A stretch of 14,563 nt of DNA, taken from positions 1-14,563 of the forward strand of contig JAFGDC010000408.1 of NCBI GenBank assembly GCA_016932295.1. Reading direction: 5' to 3'. The notes below the pieces were generated by a model. It did not search any database and was not told where the DNA came from. It saw only the letters and a program-made list of their open reading frames with translations. Below are positions 7,939 to 14,563 of the stretch, piece after piece. The translations under genes were made by a program, and so were the position numbers. Every line of letters starts with the position of its first letter. Within the stretch, counting starts at the first letter, position 1. This stretch comes from a candidate division CSSED10-310 bacterium. Lineage in GTDB: Bacteria > CSSED10-310 > JAFGDC01.

Positions 7939-7968
7939 ATATTCCCGAACCGCCGCGTGGAATGTCAA
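7939..7968 (-). promoter_or_regulatory. Possible promoter for the minus-strand propeller gene
   Basis: On the minus strand TTGACA (7968-7963) is followed after 18 bases by GAATAT (7944-7939). A second TTGACA lies 19 bases upstream (7987-7982). The -35 is consensus and the -10 is poor, so this is only a candidate; it would give a leader of about 100 bases. Confidence 0.22.
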
Positions 7969-8161
7969 GCTGGCCATGCACTGTCAAGAGCCGGTTCCCG
8001 TCGCTTGCCGGTGACCCAGGCGCGGCTGCTTGATTTTTAAGATCCAGGTCCGTATCACGTGAGCATCATGAGGCTTTGTGGGCCATTGATTCAGAAGGCA
8101 GCTCCCGCGCTCAGCGCCGGAACTCTCTCGGAATCACCTGGGTCCACCTCTGACCGAATGT

Positions 8162-8201
8162 CCGGCGGTGGAGCGATTGACGATGTCGTGATCACCGCCG
8201 G
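8162..8201. repeat. Perfect 9-bp inverted repeat
   Basis: CCGGCGGTG (8162-8170) and CACCGCCGG (8193-8201) are exact reverse complements separated by 22 bases. The arrangement could form an RNA hairpin or be a protein-binding site. No T-run follows, so it is not a simple terminator. Confidence 0.6.
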
Positions 8202-8558
8202 TGCGGGCATTACGCATTTTGTGCGGGTTGCCGGCGTGGGAAACACAGTGGAACCGTCTGTTTTTTCGTGATATCGGGGTCGGGAGTATTTTACCTTGCA
8301 AAATGAGCCTGGTTGGATACAATCATTCACTATTGACAGGCTTGAACACGGGAAGCCTGGTTCGGGACGCTTGGTTGCGTCAGGGATAAATCGGACCGGC
8401 AGGATTTCCCCGAGAGGTGATTTTGGCAGCGCATCAGTGGGGTTCAGCCAGAACAACCTGGAGAGCGCGACTCGGCGGTGGCAGTGGTGTGTCGAGTGCC
8501 TGGGATCGGCTGGCGGTCAAGCCTTGCGTTCTCGGGGAATCGGTTGTAGGATTAGACA

Positions 8559-8588
8559 TTGACAGAGATGATCGAATCAAGGCATTCT
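8559..8588 (+). promoter_or_regulatory. Possible promoter for the receptor/barrel operon
   Basis: TTGACA (8559-8564) is followed after 18 bases by CATTCT (8583-8588), within an AT-richer patch (about 8548-8625) that stands out from the GC-rich surroundings. A start near 8595 would give a leader of about 150 bases. The -10 is weak. Confidence 0.25.
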
Positions 8589-8661
8589 ATCGATTAAGTG
8601 ACTATCTGTGCTTATGGCAATGACGAGTGTACGTGTTCTAACTCAGATGTGGGGTGCGGTA

Positions 8662-8708
8662 CGAGGCCTCGGTGGTGCCAGCCTCGAAATGGCCGGCCGG
8701 GGTCGAGG
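8662..8708 (+). promoter_or_regulatory. Two mutually exclusive hairpins in the receptor leader
   Basis: CGAGGC (8662-8667) can pair with GCCTCG (8681-8686). The overlapping CCTCGA (8682-8687) can instead pair with TCGAGG (8703-8708), whose loop contains the palindrome GGCCGGCC. Both stems need bases 8682-8686, so only one can form at a time. The structure ends about 27 bases before the ribosome binding site. A regulatory role is inference. Confidence 0.35.
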
Positions 8709-8748
8709 ATGCCGTATTCCAGGGTCCATCCTTTAGAGGAGGGTTTCT

Positions 8749-11622
8749 ATGAAGGACCGGTTTCTTTTATTAACGGCTGCTCTGATTCTCATCGGAGTGG
8801 CAGCCTCCACCACTCACGCCGCGCTCACCGGCGTGATCACGGGCAAGGTCACTGACAACGCCGGCAACGCTCTGCCGGGTGTTGAGATGACTGTCAGCGG
8901 CGAGGCCCTGCAGGGTGACAGGCAGGATTTCACCAACGAGAGCGGAATCTACCGTTTCCCCGAAATGCCGCCGGGCGATTACGTCATCCGAGCTGAGATG
9001 ATGGGTCTGAAGACCATCGAACGGACAGGTGTGAAGGTGAAGGTCAACACCAACACCCGCATCAACCTGAAGATGGAAGTGGCGGCAATCGAGGAGACCG
9101 TGGTCGTGACTGCCGAGGCGGCGGTGATCGACACCACGAGCACCACGCAGACGGTCAACATCGATCGCGATTTCACCGAGAAGCTCCCTGGCAACGCTGA
9201 TTACCAGGATGCCATCACGATGGTGGGCGGCACGGTCGGCGGCGGCAACCCGCAGATCCATGGCGGTACCAAGAGCGACAACGTGTACCTGTTGGACGGT
9301 GTGGACACCAGCGATACCCTGACCGGCACGTTCTCCTCCAACGTCAACCCCGACGCCCTGGAAGAGGTCGAGGTGCAGACGGGTGGTTTCCAGGCCGAGT
9401 ATGGCAGGGCTACCGGTGGTATCGTGAACGCCGTGACCAAGTCCGGCGGCAATGACTTCAGCCTGATTTTCCGCATGGAATACTCCAACAACACGTGGCA
9501 GGACGACCCCTTCTATGCCACCGTGGAACCGGCCGAGCGCGAGCTGTGGGTGCCCACGCTGAGCATCGGCGGTCCCATCAAGAAAGACATGTTGTGGTTC
9601 TTCGTGACGGCGCGCTACGTGGACGTGGATGACAGCCTGAGGGTGATCTCGGGCCCGTACGACGATCCCCGCGACCCCAGCGGCAACGTCGATACTTCGG
9701 ATGTCGGCCTGTATCCCTATGCCAAGCTGACCTTCCAGCCCTCTACGGCGCACAAGTTTGTTGCCAAGTACAACGCCGAAGTGCGGACCATTTACGGCTA
9801 CGACGCCGATGTCAGTGTCGATCCCGACGCCACCAGCGACTGGGAACAGGGCGGTCCGTTCTACGGATTGGACTGGACCTGGTTGTTCTCTCAGAATACG
9901 TATCTGACCACACAGGTGGCGTACCTGAACAGTTATCTGGACCACTATCCGACAGGTGAGGGTCTCGATCGGATCGGCTACTACGACGACGAAGACGGTA
10001 TCCGCTGGGGCGCTCCCGAGGACTACCGCTACAACGACCGCAACCGTACCAGCGCCAGCATCGCCCTGAGTCATTACATGGATCAGTGGATCAAGGGCAG
10101 CCACGACTGGAAGTTCGGCCTGGAATGGCAGGACTTGGTGGTGAAACGTGAAGTCGGCGTCCCCGGCGGTATCCAGTACACCTACAATGATTACCAGGAC
10201 GGCCAGGATGAGAAGGGTTGGGCTTCCGACTACTACTTCGACAGCTACCGCACTCAGACCGGCGGCGGCGCTCAGGAATACACCGGCGCTTACTACGCCC
10301 TGTTCGCCCAGGACGGCTGGGAACCGGGCAACGGCTTGACCCTGAACCTCGGTATCCGCGCCGAGACAATGTCATTCGAGAATGACACCGGTCACGTCAC
10401 CACCGAGACGTTCAGTGGCACCAGTGCCACGCGGAAGTCCGACGACAGCTCGGGCGACTTCTTCATGATCGCTCCCCGTCTTGGCTTAGCCTGGGATGTG
10501 GGCGCAACCGGCAAGCACAAGCTCTTCGCCTACCTTGGCCGCTACTACAACCCGCTGGATCTGCAGATTCCCGGCGCGCTTCTGGAAACTGAGCCGGTGT
10601 ACACGACCTACCGCCGCAAATTGGCGGACGATACCGATCGCGGTAACTACGACGACCGGCGTTACGAGTGGGATGACTGGCGCGAATACGAGGAGACCGG
10701 CGGCGCCGAGAACACCTCCACCATCGATCCTGATCTGAAGCCCGAATATTCCGACGAAATCCAGTTCGGTTACGAGCGCGAGATCAGCCCGAACGTATCA
10801 CTGGGCACCACCATTACCTACCGCGCCACCGACGACATAGTCGAGGATGCCGGTGTGTGGTACGAGTATGACCGCGCCAGCGACGAGCCCACCGGCCGCG
10901 TGTTCCTGGCCTGGGATGTGCCGGATGGGTATCGTGACAACGATACGTATCGCTACGAACTGGATCACTACTGGTTGTGCAACCCGCCCGATGCCCGCCG
11001 CCGTTACTTTGGCACCGAACTCTTCATGAAGGCTTCCACCGAGCGCCTCAACCTGCTGATGTCCTACACCTACTCCTATGCCAAGGGCACGGTGTACGGC
11101 GATCAGCCCGTGGGCGCCGGCGGTTACAGCGGATCCGGCACCGTGACCCACTTCTCCGTGTACTACGATACCCCGGAACTCTCCAAGAACCTCTACGGCA
11201 AGCTGCCCTATGACGTCGATTACTACTTCAAAATCAACGCTTCCTACGATTTCTTCCCGGAGAACTGGTACGCCTTCTCCCTCGGCACTTCCTACTTCTA
11301 CCGCAACGGCTACGCCTACTCCCGCCGCACGCTGGATCCCACCTACGCCGGCAACTACAACGTGGAAGAATACGGCGCCGGCACCTACCGGCTGCCCTCG
11401 GTCAGCTTCATGGATCTCAGCGTCCAGAAGCACTTCCCCTTCGAAGGCGGCAAGTACGGCACACTCAGCGTGATCTTCGATATCGATAATGTGTTCAGTT
11501 CCGAATACCTGCTGAGCCGAGCCTCAGAGGACAAGGGCACCAAGCGCCCCTGGTCCTTCGAGCAAAACTCCGGCAACGCCGGTCCTCGTTCTTACACTCT
11601 GTCCTTCAAGTACGAAATCTGA
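8749..11622 (+). CDS. TonB-dependent outer-membrane receptor, Oar-like, with N-terminal carboxypeptidase-regulatory-like domain
   Basis: This 957-residue protein is an outer-membrane transporter driven by TonB. Residues 1-24 are a signal peptide. Residues about 26-110 are a CarboxypepD_reg-like beta-sandwich (GKVTDNAGNALPGVEMTVSG, then ESGIYRFPEMPPGDYVI). A TonB-box-like ETVVVTA lies at 116-122. The plug domain spans about 137-235 with LLDGVD (181-186) and GGFQAEYGRATGGIVNAVTK (212-231). The rest is a Tyr/Asp-rich barrel ending in aromatic and hydrophobic strands; the last residue is Ile rather than the usual Phe. ATG 8749 has GAGGAGGG 5 bases upstream. A smaller barrel gene follows after 18 bases and then a terminator, so the two form one operon. 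There is no SusD-like partner, which makes Oar-type rather than SusC-type more likely. The substrate cannot be told. Confidence 0.93.
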   Translation: MKDRFLLLTAALILIGVAASTTHAALTGVITGKVTDNAGNALPGVEMTVSGEALQGDRQDFTNESGIYRFPEMPPGDYVIRAEMMGLKTIERTGVKVKVNTNTRINLKMEVAAIEETVVVTAEAAVIDTTSTTQTVNIDRDFTEKLPGNADYQDAITMVGGTVGGGNPQIHGGTKSDNVYLLDGVDTSDTLTGTFSSNVNPDALEEVEVQTGGFQAEYGRATGGIVNAVTKSGGNDFSLIFRMEYSNNTWQDDPFYATVEPAERELWVPTLSIGGPIKKDMLWFFVTARYVDVDDSLRVISGPYDDPRDPSGNVDTSDVGLYPYAKLTFQPSTAHKFVAKYNAEVRTIYGYDADVSVDPDATSDWEQGGPFYGLDWTWLFSQNTYLTTQVAYLNSYLDHYPTGEGLDRIGYYDDEDGIRWGAPEDYRYNDRNRTSASIALSHYMDQWIKGSHDWKFGLEWQDLVVKREVGVPGGIQYTYNDYQDGQDEKGWASDYYFDSYRTQTGGGAQEYTGAYYALFAQDGWEPGNGLTLNLGIRAETMSFENDTGHVTTETFSGTSATRKSDDSSGDFFMIAPRLGLAWDVGATGKHKLFAYLGRYYNPLDLQIPGALLETEPVYTTYRRKLADDTDRGNYDDRRYEWDDWREYEETGGAENTSTIDPDLKPEYSDEIQFGYEREISPNVSLGTTITYRATDDIVEDAGVWYEYDRASDEPTGRVFLAWDVPDGYRDNDTYRYELDHYWLCNPPDARRRYFGTELFMKASTERLNLLMSYTYSYAKGTVYGDQPVGAGGYSGSGTVTHFSVYYDTPELSKNLYGKLPYDVDYYFKINASYDFFPENWYAFSLGTSYFYRNGYAYSRRTLDPTYAGNYNVEEYGAGTYRLPSVSFMDLSVQKHFPFEGGKYGTLSVIFDIDNVFSSEYLLSRASEDKGTKRPWSFEQNSGNAGPRSYTLSFKYEI

Positions 11623-11640
11623 GCAGGGAGGGATTAACTC

Positions 11641-12510
11641 ATGGCACGAATTATCGTATGTGCGTTAGCAATCGCAATGTTCGCTCTGCCCGCCATGGCT
11701 GCTGACTACTCCCTTGGCCTTCGTTGGAATCACTACCAACTGACCGGCGGCGGCGATTTCTGGGATGAGTATGTGACCGACAAGGAAATCAGGGAATCGC
11801 TGTGGTCTGGCAGTGAATGGACGGAACGGGATACCCTGGTCACCGCGGCTCAGAGCGAAGACTTCAGCAACTTCAATCCCATCCCCGCTGTTCGCTTCGG
11901 CGCGCGGTTCGAATCCTTCGAACTGATTACCGACCTGGAATACTACCAGTCGGCCGAGGTCAGGATCAGCGAATACACCCTCGTCCCCTTCAAGAAGAAT
12001 GCCCCCTACGCCTTCGATTACGAGGAAGAAGCCACCCTGTCCCTGATCACCCTGAAGGAAACCTTCCACTACCTCATCCCCTACAAGAAAAGCCTGATGT
12101 ATGTCGGTGGCGGTCTCGGCCTCTATCAGTACGAACTGAAGGATGATTTTGTTTTCACCCTATGGGAACTCATCGGGGGTGATTACAGCATCAATACGCG
12201 GGAAAAATACGATCTCACCGATGACGGCCTGGGTTTCGGCATCCACGCCGTCGCCGGTTACGAACACAACCTGAATGACACCTGGCACCCCTTCCTGGAA
12301 ATATCCTACGAATACGCCATGGCCACCTGGGAACCGGATGACCTGTCCAATGCCAACGCCACCTACGGATACCTTCCCACTCGTGACGAGCCCTTCCGCG
12401 ATCCGCAGACCGACGATGTGTACGGCTACCTGAAAGGTAACCTGCAGGACAGCTATGACATCATGTTCAGCGGTATCAAAGTGAGTGCCGGCGTCAACTT
12501 CTTCTTGTAA
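11641..12510 (+). CDS. Outer-membrane beta-barrel protein, family not recognised
   Basis: The 289-residue product has a Sec signal peptide (residues 1-20, cleavage after AMA). The mature part alternates hydrophobic and polar residues in aromatic-rich strands joined by acidic turns, and ends in GVNFFL, as expected for an outer-membrane barrel of perhaps ten to twelve strands. Examples of such strands are FELITDLEYY and GLGFGIHAVAGYEH. I do not recognise a named family. The gene begins 18 bases after the receptor stop, with AGGGAGGG (11625-11632) 8 bases before ATG, and is followed at once by a strong terminator. This shows co-transcription with the TonB-dependent receptor; it may be an accessory porin or assembly partner for it, which is inference. 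Confidence 0.85.
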   Translation: MARIIVCALAIAMFALPAMAADYSLGLRWNHYQLTGGGDFWDEYVTDKEIRESLWSGSEWTERDTLVTAAQSEDFSNFNPIPAVRFGARFESFELITDLEYYQSAEVRISEYTLVPFKKNAPYAFDYEEEATLSLITLKETFHYLIPYKKSLMYVGGGLGLYQYELKDDFVFTLWELIGGDYSINTREKYDLTDDGLGFGIHAVAGYEHNLNDTWHPFLEISYEYAMATWEPDDLSNANATYGYLPTRDEPFRDPQTDDVYGYLKGNLQDSYDIMFSGIKVSAGVNFFL

Positions 12511-12522
12511 TCCACACAACCG

Positions 12523-12558
12523 AAACGGACGGAGCTTCGGCTCCGTCCGTTTTTTTTT
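12523..12558 (+). terminator. Strong intrinsic terminator of the receptor/barrel operon
   Basis: A perfect 13-bp stem (12523-12535 with 12540-12552) closes a TTCG tetraloop and runs straight into nine Ts (12550-12558). It starts 13 bases after the barrel stop codon. The stretch of As on the other side may also help stop the convergent minus-strand glycosyltransferase transcript. Confidence 0.95.
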
Positions 12559-12604
12559 ACTCGCGGATGGCGGGCGCCAGGCGTGAGTTCGGATACCATC
12601 CGGC

Positions 12605-13783
12605 TCACCCGGCCGCTTTGGCGATCGCCCACTCCAGGATATCGAGCGCCCGGCTCCAGGTATACCGGCCTGCCGCATACGCCCGGCCATTAGCCCCCAG
12701 CGTGGCCCGCAGGCCTTGATTGGATCTCAGTTCGCGCAAGACTTCGATAAACTCGTCACAATTGTCGTACCACAATCCCCCATTGCCCTCCCGGCAATGC
12801 CCCACTAATACCGTGCAGCGGCCGTTCACCAGGATGGGGACACCCACCGACTGGGCTTCCAGTGCGGCGATGCCGAGACTTTCGAACGGCGACGGGGCTG
12901 CCATGATTTCAGCGCAGCGCAGCGCCGCCGCCTTATCAGAATCGTCAAGGTAACCCAGATACCTGATGTCCGGATGATCCGGCAACCCGGCATGCAGCCG
13001 GCCGATCAGCACCAGTTGCAGGTCATCACTTCCGTCTCGCTTGTATTCAAGGAAATTGCGTACGAGTTCAAGACAGCCTTTGCCTTCATCGATGCGCCCC
13101 GCATAGAGAATAAATGGCGCTGATAGCCCATACCTGGCGCGGAAAGATGCCATGTCCGCCTCCGGCACGGTGATCCCGATATCAAGGATACGCGAGGGGG
13201 TGTCCCCGACATTGAACAGTGACCGCACAAACTCGCGCTCGGCGGCGGTCAGGAACAGCAGTACCCGGGGCGCACGGAAGACACTCTGGAACAAGGGTAG
13301 TCGGATGACCGGCTCATCATGGGCGGTAGGTACCAGGATGGCTCGCCGTACCTGATTTGATCCCAGGACAGTGGGATAATAAAGGTACGTATATAAAAAT
13401 ATGGCAGCGTAAGAATCACCGTGCAGCACGAGATATTCGATCAACTCCGGGCACAAGGGACCCTGTGCCTTCAGCCAGGATACCTGCGCTTCCTCTGTCG
13501 GCCGGGGTGCCGCCAGAATAGCGGCGGTCAGGCGATTGAATGTCGTCAGCTCCCGTTCCTCTGTGGTTGGGAAACGTCGCACCCGTACGCCGTTCAGTTC
13601 CGTGTGGCCGGCGGGGAAGTGATTGCGCCAGGTGATGTAATCACGGGCGCAGGTAGTGATCACCTCCACGGGGCGGTGCGCCGCCAGGTGTTCCGCCACC
13701 CAGCGGCAATGCTGTTCGGCGCCGCCGTCCACGCCGTCGCCGTACCGTTGAATGACAAAACCGACGGAGCGCCCGGTGTTCAT
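12605..13783 (-). CDS. Glycosyltransferase family 4 (GT-B fold)
   Basis: This 392-residue cytoplasmic enzyme is a retaining GT4 transferase, full length for the family. The N-terminal acceptor domain has the loop GDGVDGGAEQ (15-24), followed by TTCARDYITWRN (43-54), seen in a common subgroup of surface-polysaccharide GT4 enzymes. The donor-binding half has GRIDEGKG (229-236), where R230 and K235 would contact the nucleotide-sugar phosphates, and the E-x7-E motif at E301/E309 in PFESLGIAALEA. Its ATG overlaps the TGA of the upstream gene (ATGA, 13783-13780), and no strong ribosome binding site is seen, so translation is probably coupled. It likely adds one sugar to a lipid-linked or surface glycan; donor and acceptor are unknown. 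It ends 46 bases from the opposing terminator. Confidence 0.93.
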   Translation of the reverse strand: MNTGRSVGFVIQRYGDGVDGGAEQHCRWVAEHLAAHRPVEVITTCARDYITWRNHFPAGHTELNGVRVRRFPTTEERELTTFNRLTAAILAAPRPTEEAQVSWLKAQGPLCPELIEYLVLHGDSYAAIFLYTYLYYPTVLGSNQVRRAILVPTAHDEPVIRLPLFQSVFRAPRVLLFLTAAEREFVRSLFNVGDTPSRILDIGITVPEADMASFRARYGLSAPFILYAGRIDEGKGCLELVRNFLEYKRDGSDDLQLVLIGRLHAGLPDHPDIRYLGYLDDSDKAAALRCAEIMAAPSPFESLGIAALEAQSVGVPILVNGRCTVLVGHCREGNGGLWYDNCDEFIEVLRELRSNQGLRATLGANGRAYAAGRYTWSRALDILEWAIAKAAG

Positions 13784-14563
13784 GGCGTCAGCATGATTGT
13801 GGTGACCGGCGCGGCATGGCGGTAATGTTCACCGGCCGTCACCGGCAGGCGGCTTCCTTTGCAGGGATTCCAGAAACCCACGAACACAGCGTACCGGCCT
13901 GTCCTGAGTCCCTCCGGCACCTGGAGACTGTACTCCTCGCCGATGATTTCACCCATCCTCCAATTCGAGGTGGGACGTTTACCGCCGGCGGGTTGATGGT
14001 CGTGCTGGAAGAGCCGGTCCCGCAGCAGTCCGGCCCGTCGCCGCAGCTTGTTGAACACGGACTGGTAGCTGGACAGCAGGGAATCGTGCACGAAATGAAC
14101 GAAGATGGAATAGTCATCCGGCACAGCCTGCAACGCCCGCCAATGATATGAAGCATCGATTCGGTTCCCACCACCGGCCGCGATGTCGACTTGGAGCAGT
14201 TGGATCACGTTCCCGAACGTCTCGTGCCTGATTTCCCTCAGCACCCGCGCCTCATGCACCTTGACCCCCAACTGCCGTCGATCCGGATTGGCGGGGAACA
14301 GCTCGCTGGGCCGCCAGGTCGAATCCATCACTATTTCCACCCGGTACAGCGGTTCCTTCACTTCTGGCAACTCGGCCGTGACTGTCCGCCAGCCGGCTTC
14401 CTCCAGCGAAAACCGCGTCACCTCTGAATCCTGCACCAGGATCGCACCATCGCCGGCGGCACCGGTCTGGGGTTCACGATCAAGTTCGAGACTCAACATG
14501 GCGCCTGGTTCCGCCGTTGGGAGGAATAGCGCCGCACGTTCCCTGGTCCACCGGAAACCTTTG
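13780..14563 (-). CDS. C-terminal part of a larger protein with two beta-sandwich domains, cut by the window edge
   Basis: The frame has an ATG at 14499, but it stays open from there to the right edge (about 21 more codons), and the extra residues read RWT, then ALFLPTAEPGAMLSLEL, a smooth continuation of the same domain. So the true start lies outside the window and ATG 14499 is internal. The first visible domain (to about 14240) is beta-rich, with VEIVMDSTWRPSELFP and LGVKVHEARV. The second has YSIFVHFV, GKRPTSNW and RTGRYAVFVGFWNP. I recall such domains at the C-termini of large membrane glycosyltransferases or related surface-glycan proteins, so that is the likeliest parent, but the catalytic part is not visible. 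It overlaps the GT4 gene by four bases (ATGA), so they form one operon. Confidence 0.8.
   Translation of the reverse strand, partial: KGFRWTRERAALFLPTAEPGAMLSLELDREPQTGAAGDGAILVQDSEVTRFSLEEAGWRTVTAELPEVKEPLYRVEIVMDSTWRPSELFPANPDRRQLGVKVHEARVLREIRHETFGNVIQLLQVDIAAGGGNRIDASYHWRALQAVPDDYSIFVHFVHDSLLSSYQSVFNKLRRRAGLLRDRLFQHDHQPAGGKRPTSNWRMGEIIGEEYSLQVPEGLRTGRYAVFVGFWNPCKGSRLPVTAGEHYRHAAPVTTIMLTP

Larger units (their letters stand above)
7872..8748. other. Long divergent intergenic region, no gene recognised
   Basis: About 875 bases lie between the propeller gene (-) and the TonB-dependent receptor gene (+). A plus-strand frame from 8059 to 8562 is open except for a TGA at 8269, and a minus-strand frame from 8456 to 8091 is also open. 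Neither has a good ribosome binding site or a recognisable product. The region holds a 9-bp inverted repeat at 8162-8201, two TTGACA boxes on each strand and a pair of competing hairpins near its right end. It is most likely a regulatory region, possibly with a decayed gene. Confidence 0.5.

Noticed and set aside
8059..8562. Frame interrupted by one TGA as a pseudogene or selenoprotein
   Set aside because: The translation is not recognised, no ribosome binding site precedes it, and the opposite strand is open too, so there is no evidence of coding. No selenocysteine element was identified.
8770..10104. 444-codon minus-strand frame opposite the TonB-dependent receptor
   Set aside because: The receptor is certain on the plus strand; the antisense translation is low-complexity Val/Gly/His/Asp sequence with no signal or domain.

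Overview
The window (14,563 bases, fairly GC-rich) comes from a diderm (Gram-negative-type) bacterium. The evidence is a lipoprotein with a clear lipobox, a TonB-dependent receptor with a plug domain, a second outer-membrane barrel with a Sec signal peptide, and several secreted beta-propeller proteins. Secreted propellers with dockerin tails or long Thr/Pro/Ser linkers, Oar-like receptors and membrane glycosyltransferases suggest an uncultured environmental lineage. The sequence alone does not fix the phylum. There are nine protein-coding genes, and no tRNA, rRNA, CRISPR array, transposase or phage gene was recognised.

Layout. (1) 308-1228 (+): a TerC/Alx-type membrane protein standing alone. 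(2) 1551-3523 (+): a compact two-gene unit with a possible promoter and a long 3' hairpin. Its first gene is a secreted Asp-box beta-propeller ending in a two-loop dockerin. Its second gene, 10 bases on, is a lipoprotein whose whole mature body looks like one cohesin domain. (3) 7835-3560 (-): a secreted propeller protein with two Ig-like repeats and a 135-residue Pro/Thr/Ser tail, followed after 13 bases by an AftB-like GT-C membrane glycosyltransferase with a discoidin-like C-terminal domain. (4) About 875 bases of gene-poor sequence between divergent genes, with inverted repeats and alternative hairpins. (5) 8749-12558 (+): an Oar-like TonB-dependent receptor and a small outer-membrane barrel, closed by a strong intrinsic terminator. 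(6) 14563-12605 (-): the C-terminal part of a larger protein cut by the window edge, overlapping by ATGA with a GT4 glycosyltransferase.

The common theme is the cell surface. The most interesting point is the adjacent dockerin and cohesin genes, which suggest a minimal surface-docking pair: a lipoprotein receptor in the outer membrane and a secreted propeller that binds it. The two minus-strand glycosyltransferase units probably make or decorate surface glycans. The receptor/barrel operon looks like a separate uptake or outer-membrane unit. No substrate can be assigned to any of these from sequence alone.
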